A stretch of DNA of 64,000 nucleotides from Cruoricaptor ignavus (GCF_900141665.1 NZ_FQYI01000006.1:1-64000), one strand, 5' to 3'. Positions 50,276 to 59,872 are shown, counted from the first letter of the stretch. The notes: a model not told the origin generated them from the letters alone. Numbers and translations are program-made.

Positions 50276-51109
50276 ATGAGAAAAATTTTGCTAATGGCAT
50301 TAAGCCTTGTTTTCGCGAATGTTTTCGCGCAAACCAACCGCTTCGTTTATGAATACAAAAGCAAAAAACCGGATTGGAACAACTACACCCAACTCTATAT
50401 GGCGCTGGATGTAAACCCTGATGAGACGAAGTTTTACGATTATAAATTCATCGAGACGGACTCTCTCACAAAGAAAACGCCGGGGCATAACTTCCGCACG
50501 AACTCACAGAGCGGACAGGTGCTGAAGCGGAAGAGAAATTCCAACGAAAACATTTCTTACCTCACCAACAACCGTGGCGATTATTTCCAGCTGAAAACCA
50601 AGGACGAAATGAAATGGAAGCTGGGCAAGGAAACGAAAACGGTGGACGGCTACAAGCTGCAAAAAGCGGAAACGGATTTCGGCGGAAGGCACTGGACGGC
50701 GTGGTTTGCCCACGATGTGAACATCAACGAAGGGCCGTACAAATTCCGCGGCTTGCCCGGCTTAATCTTCGAGATTTCCGATGATGAGCAGCTATTCATC
50801 TACAAACTTGTGAAGAACAAGATGCTGAAGGAAACCTACAACACTACGGATTTCGTGGAAACGCACTACGGCGCACAGCCAATAGCGGTAAGCTGGAAGC
50901 AGTACGAGAAAATAAAGCTGGATGATTATGAAAATCCGTTCGAGAATTTGATTCGGGTTTTGAAAGATGGCGGCACGGTAACGATTGACAATCAGCCGAT
51001 TACATCGCCTACACAGCTGGACCAAAGAAGGCTGGCACAGCAGAAAGCGATAAGAAACAGCCAAAACCCACTCGAGAAAAACATGTGGATAAAGTATCCC
51101 GAGAAGTGA
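50276..51109 (+). CDS. GLPGLI-family protein
   Basis: A 277-residue secreted protein. It has a signal peptide (about 1-19, ending VFAQ) and a beta-rich domain with the literal RGLPGLIFEISDD motif (about 160) that names the family, preceded by WTAWFAHDVNINEGPYKF. The family is confined mainly to Bacteroidota; its function is unknown. Confidence 0.9.
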   Translation: MRKILLMALSLVFANVFAQTNRFVYEYKSKKPDWNNYTQLYMALDVNPDETKFYDYKFIETDSLTKKTPGHNFRTNSQSGQVLKRKRNSNENISYLTNNRGDYFQLKTKDEMKWKLGKETKTVDGYKLQKAETDFGGRHWTAWFAHDVNINEGPYKFRGLPGLIFEISDDEQLFIYKLVKNKMLKETYNTTDFVETHYGAQPIAVSWKQYEKIKLDDYENPFENLIRVLKDGGTVTIDNQPITSPTQLDQRRLAQQKAIRNSQNPLEKNMWIKYPEK

Positions 51110-51122
51110 TTTTGTTTTTTTT

Positions 51123-51130
51123 TAGTTTTG
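51123..51130 (+). promoter_or_regulatory. -7 element TAGTTTTG of the small toxin-antitoxin pair
   Basis: Exact TAnnTTTG match 13 nt before the ATG at 51144, which supports that start over GTG at 51138. Confidence 0.5.
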
Positions 51131-51143
51131 CAGAAAAGTGGCG

Positions 51144-51371
51144 ATGCAGTATTTGAAGGATTCTCAGGGAAATACAACCGGCGTTTACATTCCGGCGGAA
51201 GAATGGAAGGTAATTTCTAGTGATTTCCTTGGCGAAGATTTAACCGACGAAATCCCGGAATTCCACAAGCCAATTTTGAAACAGCGGCTGGAAGAACTGG
51301 ATAGAGACGGTGCGGAAGGCACCGGGCTTGAAGCTGCAATGCTGAGCCTGAAGAAAAAGTATGGATTTTAG
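51144..51371 (+). CDS. Antitoxin-like small protein
   Basis: The 75-residue protein starts MQYLKDSQGNTTGVYIPAEE, a beta strand and turn like the DNA-binding end of addiction-module antitoxins. It continues with an acidic middle and a helical C-terminus (LEAAMLSLKKKYGF). It overlaps the RelE/ParE-type gene by 11 bp and precedes it, as antitoxins do. Family assignment is contextual. Confidence 0.7.
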   Translation: MQYLKDSQGNTTGVYIPAEEWKVISSDFLGEDLTDEIPEFHKPILKQRLEELDRDGAEGTGLEAAMLSLKKKYGF

Positions 51372-51666
51372 TTGGAAATCCATCATCCGTCCATCAGCTT
51401 ATCTGGACATCGAGGAAGCAGCGGATTATTATTTTGCCATCGAGCCAAAATTAGCGCGGCGTTTCATCATCAGTTTTCATAAAACCGTTGAAAAAATCCT
51501 TGTAAATCCTTTAGGCTACGAAATAAAATTTAGCGGGAAAATCCGCACTGTACTTGTCAAAAATTTTCCTTATAAAATTTATTTTGTGGTGATGGATGAA
51601 ACCGTAGTAATTCTCGCCGTGCTTCACGCCAAAAGTTTGCGCGAAAAACGTTTCTTAGATTTGTAA
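51361..51666 (+). CDS. RelE/ParE-family toxin
   Basis: A 101-residue protein with the RelE/ParE layout: helices DIEEAADYYFAIEPKLARRF, then PYKIYFVVMDETVVILAVLH, and the C-terminal basic tail AKSLREKRFLDL. It follows the antitoxin with an 11-bp overlap. The ParE branch poisons gyrase and RelE cuts mRNA; residues do not distinguish them here. The pair lies between the GLPGLI gene and yfhO in otherwise core DNA, suggesting a small insertion. Confidence 0.8.
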   Translation: MDFSWKSIIRPSAYLDIEEAADYYFAIEPKLARRFIISFHKTVEKILVNPLGYEIKFSGKIRTVLVKNFPYKIYFVVMDETVVILAVLHAKSLREKRFLDL

Positions 51667-51683
51667 TTTAATTTTAAACTCTT

Positions 51684-51722
51684 AAACTTTGGTTTGCTAT
51701 TTTTGCGAGACCAAAGTTTTTT
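51684..51722 (+). terminator. Terminator with a -7 element in its loop
   Basis: AAACTTTGGT (51684-51693) and ACCAAAGTTT (51710-51719) are perfect 10-bp arms with a 16-bp loop and a T run. The loop contains TATTTTTG (51698-51705), an exact -7 match, 18 nt before the YfhO start at 51724. It ends the toxin transcript and probably starts the next. Confidence 0.75.
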
Positions 51723-51723
51723 T

Positions 51724-54309
51724 ATGCAAAAGAACCAACGAAACTGGCTGTACATTCTCGCTTGCCTACTGCTTTTCGTGCTGCTGGGCTTCATTTATGC
51801 TAACCCTGTGCTTTCCGGGCAGAAGCTTTTCCAGCACGACATCATCCAGTACAAAGGCGGTGCGAAGGAACTGCTGGATTACCGCGAAGCGCACGGCAAG
51901 GAAACCTACTGGAGCAACAGTATGTTCGGCGGAATGCCCACTTATCAAATGGGTGCCCGTTTCAGCGGCGATGTTATCAACAAAATTGACAATGTGCTGA
52001 ACATTTTCCCGAAACCTGTAAACTACCTGTTCACGCTGTTTGCAGGCTTTTTCCTTCTGGGAATGGTGGCCGTGCGAAACTGGAAGTACGCACTTCTCGG
52101 CGCTTTATTCTTCGGGCTTTCCACCTATTTCTACATCATCATAGCGGCAGGGCACAACGGCAAAGTGCACACCATATCGTACTTTGCACCGCTTTTAGCC
52201 GGTATCTTGCTGGTTTACATCCGCAAAAAATATTTGCTCGGTTTCATCGTCACCGCTTTATTTATGGGGCTTCAGGTGGCTGCCAACCATCCACAAATGA
52301 CCTATTATCTGTTCATTGCGCTGGCATTTCTGTTCATTTCAGAGTTAATCCGCGCCATTCAGAAAAAATCCTCGTGGAAGCACTTCCTGATTTCCACCGG
52401 AATCGTGGGCATCGCCTGCGTTTTGGGTGTTGGGATGAATGCACAGCGCCTGATGGCGAACGCTGAATATGTGACAGAAACTGTGCGCGGAAAGAAAATA
52501 TTGCAGGATGAAGGCGGCTCTTCCACAAAATCCGGGATGGATAAGGAAAGTATGCTAATGTGGAGCTACGGCAAAATGGAAACGCTTAACTTATTGATAC
52601 CCAGACTGATGGGTGGTGCAAGTGATGAGCCAGGTTCGGAAAAAATGATGCAGGAGATATCGCAGATTGTGCAAGACAATGTAAAATCTGAAAACGAGTT
52701 ACAGAACATTTACCGCGGCCTTCAAAGCCCGACTTACTGGGGTGAGCAGCCGGGAACTTCCGGACCGGCTTATCAGGGTGCGGTGGTGATTTTCCTGGCA
52801 TGTCTAGGGTTTTTCTTCGCACCGAAAAATTACCGCTACTGGATTTTAGCCGCCACAATTCTCACCATAATGCTGGCCTGGGGCAGCAATCTAATGTGGC
52901 TATCCGATATCTTCATCGAATTTGTGCCGCTGTACAACAAGTTCCGCGCGCCAAGTTCCATACTTGTAGTACCAGAATTATTGTTGCCATTAATTGCAAT
53001 GGTCGGGCTTTATTATTTTTTCCAACCCAATGAAAATCAAAAAATTACAAAAAATGAAAAGCTGAAATTTGAAGCAGAAAGTAATGCTAAATTCATCAAT
53101 CTGAAAGAAAACCCGAAAGCTAAAACGCTGGTTTTCCTGACTGCTGGATTTGTAGGATTTTTGCTTTTGCTGATGATTTTTGGGAAACCTATTTTAGGTT
53201 TCTACAGCGAGAATGAAAAGACTTACCTTCCACCCTATCTGCTTGATTATCTGATAGATGAGCGCCACAGAATGTTTCAGGCAGATACTCTGAAAGCCAT
53301 AATTTATATCGTGATAACCGCCGCTGCGATGCTCCTTGCTGTTTCCAAAAAAATCTCAGGGAATGTGGCGCTTATTGTCATTGCACTCGTGAGCACTTTC
53401 GATTTGTGGACGGTGAATAGGCGCTATTTGAACAATGATAATTTCGTGGAAAAAGTTTTCGCCGATCATCCTTTCCAAACTGAATTCGATGAGCGTATGA
53501 TGGAAAATCCCAAACTTGAACCACTTTTAGCAAGCATCGGAATCAACAGACGCCTTGAAGAAATCGCAGAAAAAGACCAGAATCATTACAGAATTTACAA
53601 TCAGGCTTTGGGCACTTTCAGCGAAACAAACACCTCCTATTTTAAATCTTCGGTGGGTGGATATTCTGCTGCAAAGCTTAGGCGGTACGATGATTTAATC
53701 GGGAAATACTTTTCGCCGAAGGATTCCATCGAAGAAAAAAAGACGTTGGAGATTCTTAATATGCTGAACGCCAAATACTTTGTGCTTGGCACTGAAAGTG
53801 GACAGGTGATTGCCAATCCGAACAACAATGGAAATGCGTGGCTTGTTTCCGAAGTTCAGTTTGCTAATACACCAAACGAAGAAATTGAAAAAATCGGTGA
53901 AATCGACACTAAAAAATTCGCAATAATTTCGGCAAATGACAAGGAATATTTCAATGGGAAAAATTTGCAGCGTGATTCTTTGGCGAGCATCCAACTAACA
54001 AGCTACCAACCGAATGAGTTGCATTTTAAAACTAACAGTTCCACATCACAACTGGCAGTTTTCTCAGAAATATTTTATCCGCACGGCTGGAAAATGTTTT
54101 TGGATGGTGAGGAAGTGCCGTACATCAAGGCGAATTACTTGCTTCGTGCGCTGCACATTCCAGCCGGAAAGCACGATGTGAAAATGATTTTCGAGCCGGA
54201 AGTTTTACAGCGCGGCAAACTTTTTTCCTGGATCTCCTTCGGTTTATTTTTAGCGCTGAGCCTTGCCGGAATTTTCTATTTCAGAAAACAGAAAAATTTT
54301 GCAAAGTAA
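51724..54309 (+). CDS. YfhO-family polytopic membrane protein
   Basis: From the ATG at 51724 the product has 861 residues. About a dozen membrane helices fill the first 600 residues, with the conserved loops KETYWSNSMFGGMPTYQ and NHPQMTYYLFIALA. A soluble C-terminal region (SSTSQLAVFSEIFYPHGWKM) and a final helix follow. YfhO proteins resemble GT-C glycosyltransferases and act in envelope glycosylation. The preceding -7 element rules out the longer frame. It overlaps the next gene by 11 bp. Confidence 0.85.
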   Translation: MQKNQRNWLYILACLLLFVLLGFIYANPVLSGQKLFQHDIIQYKGGAKELLDYREAHGKETYWSNSMFGGMPTYQMGARFSGDVINKIDNVLNIFPKPVNYLFTLFAGFFLLGMVAVRNWKYALLGALFFGLSTYFYIIIAAGHNGKVHTISYFAPLLAGILLVYIRKKYLLGFIVTALFMGLQVAANHPQMTYYLFIALAFLFISELIRAIQKKSSWKHFLISTGIVGIACVLGVGMNAQRLMANAEYVTETVRGKKILQDEGGSSTKSGMDKESMLMWSYGKMETLNLLIPRLMGGASDEPGSEKMMQEISQIVQDNVKSENELQNIYRGLQSPTYWGEQPGTSGPAYQGAVVIFLACLGFFFAPKNYRYWILAATILTIMLAWGSNLMWLSDIFIEFVPLYNKFRAPSSILVVPELLLPLIAMVGLYYFFQPNENQKITKNEKLKFEAESNAKFINLKENPKAKTLVFLTAGFVGFLLLLMIFGKPILGFYSENEKTYLPPYLLDYLIDERHRMFQADTLKAIIYIVITAAAMLLAVSKKISGNVALIVIALVSTFDLWTVNRRYLNNDNFVEKVFADHPFQTEFDERMMENPKLEPLLASIGINRRLEEIAEKDQNHYRIYNQALGTFSETNTSYFKSSVGGYSAAKLRRYDDLIGKYFSPKDSIEEKKTLEILNMLNAKYFVLGTESGQVIANPNNNGNAWLVSEVQFANTPNEEIEKIGEIDTKKFAIISANDKEYFNGKNLQRDSLASIQLTSYQPNELHFKTNSSTSQLAVFSEIFYPHGWKMFLDGEEVPYIKANYLLRALHIPAGKHDVKMIFEPEVLQRGKLFSWISFGLFLALSLAGIFYFRKQKNFAK

Positions 54310-55588
54310 AAAAGTCCTCATCGTCACCTACTACTGGCCGCCTGCTGGCGGACCAGGTGTTCAGCGCTGGCTAAAGTTTGCGAAATACCTTCCGGAGTTT
54401 GGTTTCGAGCCAGTAATCTACGCACCGGAAAATCCAAGCTACCCGATTTCTGACGAATCACTTTTGAAGGAAGTGCCTGAAAACCTGAAAGTTATAAGAA
54501 AAAAAATATGGGAACCGTACCGTTTTGCAGAGAAATTAAATCCGCAAAATAAAAAATTTAAAGCTGGGCAATTTGATGTCGGGAAACACCAATCCTGGAA
54601 ATCAAAACTTTCAGTTTGGATTCGCGGCAATTTTTTCATTCCGGATGCAAGAGTTTTCTGGGTGAAGCCATCCGTAAATTTTCTGAAAAGGTATTTAATT
54701 AAAAATCAAATAGATACAGTAATCACAACCGGTCCGCCACATTCTTTGCATCTCATCGGATTAGCATTGAAAAAGGCAAATCTCAAACTAAAATGGATTG
54801 CAGATTTCCGTGATCCCTGGACAGAAATTTCATACTATAAACATCTGAGGCTCAGCAAGCTAGCCAATTCCATTCACCATAAACTTGAGCGGAAAGTTTT
54901 TAAAACTGCCGATATTACAATTGCCACCAGCTTTACAGATGCTGAGAAATTCAGAGAAAGAGGCGCAAAGTCTGTGACCATAACTAATGGTTTCGATTTT
55001 GTACCAGGAGTTTCAAATTATAAAACTGAAAAATTTACGCTGAGCTATATCGGTGTTTTGGAGCAATTACGAAATCCTGAAATTTTATGGCAGATCTTAG
55101 AGAAATTGATAAAACAGAATGCTGAATTTGCCAATGATTTTCAACTCAAATTTGTCGGCAAAATAGATGAGAAAATTTTACAGGATTTGGAAAGAAAAAT
55201 TTTAAAAAACCACATCAAGAATTTGGGTTATCTTTCTCACGACGAATCCTATCGGGAAATGCAAAGCTCTGATTTACTGTTAATTACAAATTTCCCCCAG
55301 GAAAATTCCCGTGGAATCATTCCCGGAAAACTTTTCGAATATTTGTCAACAGGAAACCATATTATTTCCTTCGGACCAAAAAATGCAGATGTTGAAAAAA
55401 TTCTTGAAAAAACAAATTCTGGAAAACACTTCCAATTTAATGATTCCGCAAAGATTGAAGAATTTATCTTAAAAACCTACAATCAATGGAAATTAGGAAA
55501 TTCTCAAAATAAGACGAGCAATATTGAAGAATTCTCAAGAAGAAATCTCACGAAAAAATTAGCGGAAGTTTTGAACGGCTTATCTTAA
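54299..55588 (+). CDS. Glycosyltransferase, GT-B fold (GT4-like)
   Basis: From TTG at 54299 the product has 429 residues. The N-terminal domain starts KKVLIVTYYWPPAGGPGVQR and carries ADFRDPW and ATSFTDAEKF. The C-terminal domain carries FVGKIDEKI, GYLSHDESYREMQSSDLLLI and GIIPGKLFEYLSTGNHIISF with the E of the EX7E-type motif. The start is inside the yfhO end, so they are coupled and likely act in the same envelope-sugar pathway. Substrate unknown. Confidence 0.85.
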   Translation: MQSKKVLIVTYYWPPAGGPGVQRWLKFAKYLPEFGFEPVIYAPENPSYPISDESLLKEVPENLKVIRKKIWEPYRFAEKLNPQNKKFKAGQFDVGKHQSWKSKLSVWIRGNFFIPDARVFWVKPSVNFLKRYLIKNQIDTVITTGPPHSLHLIGLALKKANLKLKWIADFRDPWTEISYYKHLRLSKLANSIHHKLERKVFKTADITIATSFTDAEKFRERGAKSVTITNGFDFVPGVSNYKTEKFTLSYIGVLEQLRNPEILWQILEKLIKQNAEFANDFQLKFVGKIDEKILQDLERKILKNHIKNLGYLSHDESYREMQSSDLLLITNFPQENSRGIIPGKLFEYLSTGNHIISFGPKNADVEKILEKTNSGKHFQFNDSAKIEEFILKTYNQWKLGNSQNKTSNIEEFSRRNLTKKLAEVLNGLS

Positions 55589-56565
55589 AGCCAGCCCATT
55601 TCCTTCATCCAATCATCGTTGTAAACCTTGCCCACATACCGCGAACCGTGATCGTGAAGTAAAACCACAACTACATCATTTTCAGTAAATTGCGACTGCA
55701 TTTGCTTGATTGCCGAAATCGCACTTCCCGCAGAATATCCGCAAAAAATCCCTTCTTCCTTTGCTAATTTTCTCGTAAATAGTGCGCCATCCTTGTCAGT
55801 TACTTTTTCGAAATGGTCAATTACTGAAAAATCATAATTCTGCGGAATAATATCTTCACCGATGCCTTCGGTAATGTAGGCATACGCATTTTCCGGCCTG
55901 TATTCACCGGTTTCCTTGAATTCTTTCAAAATCGAGCCATAGGTATCCACACCGATAATTTTGATGTCCGGATTTTTTTCCTTGAAGAATTTTCCGCAAC
56001 CTGTTATCGTTCCGCCGGTTCCTGCACCCACCACGAAATGCGTGAGCTTCCCTTCAGTTTGCTCCCAAATTTCCGGCGCCGTTTGTTCGTAATGAGCCTG
56101 CCGGTTTGACAAATTGTCATACTGATTCACATACCAGCTGTTCGGCGTTTCATTTGCAAGTCGCTGAGAAACAGAGTAATACGAGCGCTCATCATCCGGT
56201 GCCACATCATCTGGGCACACCACAACTTCCGCACCCATAGCCTTCATCACATCTACTTTTTCCTTCGACTGTTTATCGTTCGTCACGAAAATGCAGCGGT
56301 AGCCTTTCACGATGGCAGCTAGCGCCAAACCCATACCGGTATTGCCGGAAGTCCCTTCAATAATGGTTCCGCCGGGCTTCAGCCTTCCGTCTTTCTCTGC
56401 ATCTTCCACCATTTTCAGCGCCATCCTATCCTTCACAGAATTTCCAGGATTAAAAGTTTCGATTTTTGCCAAAACAAGCGCAGGAAAATCATCGCCCAAA
56501 ACTCGGTTAAGCTTTACAAGTGGCGTATTCCCAATGGTTTCAAGAATATTATTTGCGTAATTCAT
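55585..56565 (-). CDS. cysK: PLP-dependent cysteine synthase
   Basis: A 326-residue fold type II PLP enzyme. It has NTPLVKLNRVLG, the Schiff-base lysine in FNPGNSVKDRMAL, the phosphate-binding GTSGNTGMGLA and GAGTGGTITGCGKFF. It closely resembles O-acetylserine sulfhydrylase or the CBS-like branch common in flavobacteria, so cysK, cysM and a cystathionine synthase-like role are all possible. No CBS tail is present. A TAACTTTG -7 element lies at 56584-56591. It converges on the glycosyltransferase with a 4-bp overlap. Confidence 0.88.
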   Translation of the reverse strand: MNYANNILETIGNTPLVKLNRVLGDDFPALVLAKIETFNPGNSVKDRMALKMVEDAEKDGRLKPGGTIIEGTSGNTGMGLALAAIVKGYRCIFVTNDKQSKEKVDVMKAMGAEVVVCPDDVAPDDERSYYSVSQRLANETPNSWYVNQYDNLSNRQAHYEQTAPEIWEQTEGKLTHFVVGAGTGGTITGCGKFFKEKNPDIKIIGVDTYGSILKEFKETGEYRPENAYAYITEGIGEDIIPQNYDFSVIDHFEKVTDKDGALFTRKLAKEEGIFCGYSAGSAISAIKQMQSQFTENDVVVVLLHDHGSRYVGKVYNDDWMKEMGWL

Positions 56566-56602
56566 TCGGAAAATTTAAAGCCGCAAAGTTATCGCTTTAA
56601 AA

Positions 56603-57832
56603 TTAACTGTAGCGAATTGAGCGTACGGGTGAGATTTTGCTGATGAGATAGCTGGGCAAAATCAGTGTAAGAGCCGATATAATCAGCATCCCGAGCGAAA
56701 TGGAAAGGATAAGTATCGGATTTAAGTCCACAGGAACTTCGCTGACATAATAATTTTCCGGATTGAGCTTTATTATGCCAAAATATTTCTGAAGCAGAAG
56801 CAAGCCAATCCCGATGAGATTTCCGAAAAGCAGCCCAGGCAGCATGATGATAAGTGTGTAATAAATAAAAATCTGCCGTATGCAGCGGTTATTTGCGCCC
56901 AAAGTTTTTAGGATCCCGATGCTGTTGGTGCGCTCGATAATGAGAATCAAAAGCACCATTATAATGTTGATTATTACCACCGCAAGCATTATCCCGATGA
57001 TCAGCGCTATATTGACATCAAAAATACTGATCCAGTCCACTATCTGCGGGTAATTGTCTGTGACTTTTTCAACATAATTTTTGTAGCCAGCCAATTGCTG
57101 GATCTCCGCTGCAAGTCTGTCTGTCCCGGAGCGGTTGTCCAGGAAAATGTCGTAACCACCAACATCGTCATTGCCCAAACCTGTAATTTTTCTGGCGTGA
57201 TTAATACCTCCAATGATGTAGAGATCATCAATCATTTTGATGTCGGTGCTGTAAATCCCAGAGATACGGAATTTTCGGTACAGCGGCTTCTGGTCTTCTT
57301 TCGAGAAAATCGCGACCACGCTGTCGCCCACTTTTTTGCCTAAATCCACAGCAATTTTTTGCGAAAGCACGATATTCCCGTTGAATCCATCTTCTGTGAC
57401 CTGAGGAGTCTCCCCCGCTACCAAGAATTTTTTGAACCGTGCGTGGTCAAAATCTTTACCGACTCCCTTGAAAATAATCCCGGCAAAATTGTCTTTCGTG
57501 CGCAGGATCCCGCTTGCGGTTACAAACTTCTGCATTCCTTCCACCCCCTGCAGCCGTTTTATTTCAGGAAGATTCAATGCCTCCGTACTGAGGGCGGAAG
57601 AGTTGTACGAGGTATTAGACCGGGTAGATTTCAGCATAAGCTCGCCGGTGAAATCCGCCAGCCGGTCCCTGATAGCGTATTTGGAACCAAGCCCCGTAGA
57701 TACTGTAATGAGGGAGACGATGACGCCCAACGCTACGGAAAGCCTCCCGATAAAGATGATAACCCGCGAAAGGTTATTTTTAGAACTTTTCGCTAAAGCA
57801 ATTTTATTGGCGTAATAAAGTGGAAAACTCAA
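56603..57832 (-). CDS. ABC transporter permease, LolC/E-FtsX-like
   Basis: A 409-residue permease. It has an N-terminal membrane helix (VIIFIGRLSVALGVIVSLI), a periplasmic domain of about 200 residues and three C-terminal helices around the FtsX core (IIERTNSIGILKTLGANNRC, YTLIIMLPGLLFGNLIGIGL). This is the LolE/LolC type that releases lipoproteins from the inner membrane. No ATPase gene is adjacent. Function by family. Confidence 0.85.
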   Translation of the reverse strand: MSFPLYYANKIALAKSSKNNLSRVIIFIGRLSVALGVIVSLITVSTGLGSKYAIRDRLADFTGELMLKSTRSNTSYNSSALSTEALNLPEIKRLQGVEGMQKFVTASGILRTKDNFAGIIFKGVGKDFDHARFKKFLVAGETPQVTEDGFNGNIVLSQKIAVDLGKKVGDSVVAIFSKEDQKPLYRKFRISGIYSTDIKMIDDLYIIGGINHARKITGLGNDDVGGYDIFLDNRSGTDRLAAEIQQLAGYKNYVEKVTDNYPQIVDWISIFDVNIALIIGIMLAVVIINIIMVLLILIIERTNSIGILKTLGANNRCIRQIFIYYTLIIMLPGLLFGNLIGIGLLLLQKYFGIIKLNPENYYVSEVPVDLNPILILSISLGMLIISALTLILPSYLISKISPVRSIRYS

Positions 57833-57844
57833 AATCCAGGAAAT

Positions 57845-58048
57845 TTAATCAAAATCTGGTCCCCTGCCGGAGTCTCTGTTTTTATAAAGTATAAAAAGCC
57901 CTATGCTGAGGCCCAACACGCCGGCTACGGCATTCAACAACGCCCTCGGAAGGCGGTCGGGAGCTTCACTACCGAGGTAATTCATCAAAAATACGATGAT
58001 AAATGTAAGCACTGACACTACGATATGATTTCTGCCAAAGAGTTTCAT
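57845..58048 (-). CDS. Small two-helix membrane protein, unknown
   Basis: From ATG at 58048 the product has 67 residues with two hydrophobic segments (HIVVSVLTFIIVFLMNYL and NAVAGVLGLSIGLFILY) and a polar end. The start is chosen because it lies two bases after the previous gene; the longer in-frame start would overlap that gene by 100 bp. No family recognised. Confidence 0.55.
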   Translation of the reverse strand: MKLFGRNHIVVSVLTFIIVFLMNYLGSEAPDRLPRALLNAVAGVLGLSIGLFILYKNRDSGRGPDFD

Positions 58049-58049
58049 T

Positions 58050-58676
58050 TTACTTAATTTTATAGGAAACCATAATGCCGCCTCGGTACGGGAGCCACTC
58101 TCCGCTGCGGTTCCAGCCGTCCCCGTGGTCTGTATCGTAGCGGTCGCCACTCAGCTTGTCGTAGCCTTTATATCTATCCTGCGCGTTCCCGAATGCAAGA
58201 AACACATCCAGATTCCACCGCTCTTTCCAGCTAAACTGATAGCCACCGACAGCACCGATTATAAAACTGTAGCCCTTCTGGTAAAGATTTGAGTTGATGT
58301 ACGGGGTAATCTCGCCTTGTTTGTTTTTGTAGAATTCATTGTTCCAGTAGTTCCACTTTGATATGTTGAATGCGGCACCCGAGACATTAGCACCTACATA
58401 CCAGCCGCTAAAGGCTTCTTTAAAGTAATATCTCCCGTCCACCCCTGCGATCATAAAGCGGGCATTGTGCCCCGCAAAAGACTTCCAGGGAGAAAGTGTG
58501 GCATCACCCTGCAGGGTGATTTTTGGCGCTAACTGAAACTCCGCTGCCGCATTAATAATGCCGACCGGCAGCAGTAGGGCATTCCCCTTTACGAAAACCT
58601 GCCGCTCCTCTGCTTGCTGGGAAAAAAGAATTCCACTCCAAACAACAAAAAAACTTACCCAGATTCTAAAGTTCAT
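58050..58676 (-). CDS. Outer-membrane-like beta-barrel protein, DUF3575-like
   Basis: The 208-residue protein has a signal peptide (about 1-20) and a chain of amphipathic strands with aromatic residues at their ends (FKEAFSGWYVGANVSGAAFN, GYSFIIGAVGGYQFSWKERW) ending in a C-terminal strand. This matches the DUF3575 family of small outer-membrane proteins common in Bacteroidota. It overlaps the thioredoxin-like gene by 11 bp. Function unknown. Confidence 0.75.
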   Translation of the reverse strand: MNFRIWVSFFVVWSGILFSQQAEERQVFVKGNALLLPVGIINAAAEFQLAPKITLQGDATLSPWKSFAGHNARFMIAGVDGRYYFKEAFSGWYVGANVSGAAFNISKWNYWNNEFYKNKQGEITPYINSNLYQKGYSFIIGAVGGYQFSWKERWNLDVFLAFGNAQDRYKGYDKLSGDRYDTDHGDGWNRSGEWLPYRGGIMVSYKIK

Positions 58677-59832
58677 TGAGCAGCTCTTTCACGGGGTTGG
58701 TATCGAGGTTTCCGCTTTCCGCAAGCTGCAGCGCGCGCTCGGCAAACATCCTGGCCTCCTGTTTTTTTCCTGTTTTCAGATAAATCTTTGCCAAGGCATA
58801 GGTATTCTGCACGGTTTCGCGCGACATCACAGATTTTTCCAGCCAGGCGGAGGCAGTTTTTAGCGACCGGGCATCATTGCTGTGTTCGGAGATGAGCATT
58901 GCCGGCTGCACAAGATCAGCAGGATCAAAGCCATTTCCATCTTTAAAAAATGCCAAGGCTGTTTCTTCAAATTTCTCAAAATTACCTGAGGTGAGGTAGA
59001 AATTCATCTCATACCTTGCTAAGCCTGCTTCAGCCTCGTCCGCCGGTACTTTCCCTGCTATTTCCTTGAGGTATACCCCGGCATTTATGCTGCCATCGCT
59101 GGTGTTGATGGCCTTCGCCAGCGCATCGCTTATTAAGATTTGCTCATTGAATTGGCGGTACACTTCCTCCGGGAGCAACTTCGTGATTTCTGCCTTGTTT
59201 TCAAAGAAATATTTATAATTAGCGTCGTTCGTTGACCGTATGTAAGACAAAAGCATCGATAATTCTTCCCTGCTTAGCTGGCGGTCTTTTTTATTGGCAA
59301 AATAGCGCTCGCTTACCTTTTTGGCAAATTCCGGATCAGTAGCCGCAAAGAGCTGTACGGCAGATTTCAGGAATTCCGGATCTTTTTCACCCTTTTCGAA
59401 GCGCTCTTTTGCGTTTCCTTCTTTTACAAGCGGGTTTGCCACCCTCCTACCCAGGCTGATAAAATCATCAGGCTCAAGATATCCGCCGCCGCGATAAAGC
59501 ACCTCGCCATTAGCATTTAAAAAAAGATAGGTGGGATAGGAGTATACCTGATACTTTCGGGCAATTTCCCTGCCCTCGCCCTTTTCCATATCCAGGTGGG
59601 CGTTTATAAAATTTTCATTATAAAAATCTGCAACTTCCTTCTTTACAAATACATTCCGCTCCATCATTTTACAAGGTCCGCACCAGCTTGCGTAGGCATC
59701 TAGGAATACGGGCTTGCCCTCCCTGCCTGCTTTTGCGAGTATTTCACTCATTGGCAGTTCTTCAAATTTGATGGACTGCGCTGAGAAGAAGGACGCGGCA
59801 AAAAGGCTCGCCGCTGTGATATAGAATTTCAT
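58666..59832 (-). CDS. Secreted thioredoxin-domain protein with C-terminal repeats
   Basis: A 388-residue protein: signal peptide (about 1-18, ending SFFSAQ), then a thioredoxin domain with YASWCGPCKMMERNVF (WCGPC redox motif, about 47-62) and a cis-proline region YSYPTYLFLNANG. A long helical, TPR-like C-terminal part follows. It is of the periplasmic disulfide-reductase type. A TATATTTG -7 element is at 59849-59856. Its target is unknown. Confidence 0.85.
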   Translation of the reverse strand: MKFYITAASLFAASFFSAQSIKFEELPMSEILAKAGREGKPVFLDAYASWCGPCKMMERNVFVKKEVADFYNENFINAHLDMEKGEGREIARKYQVYSYPTYLFLNANGEVLYRGGGYLEPDDFISLGRRVANPLVKEGNAKERFEKGEKDPEFLKSAVQLFAATDPEFAKKVSERYFANKKDRQLSREELSMLLSYIRSTNDANYKYFFENKAEITKLLPEEVYRQFNEQILISDALAKAINTSDGSINAGVYLKEIAGKVPADEAEAGLARYEMNFYLTSGNFEKFEETALAFFKDGNGFDPADLVQPAMLISEHSNDARSLKTASAWLEKSVMSRETVQNTYALAKIYLKTGKKQEARMFAERALQLAESGNLDTNPVKELLNEL

Positions 59833-59872
59833 CCGCGAAGTTTGGCTACAAATATAAATATCTTTTTTTGTA

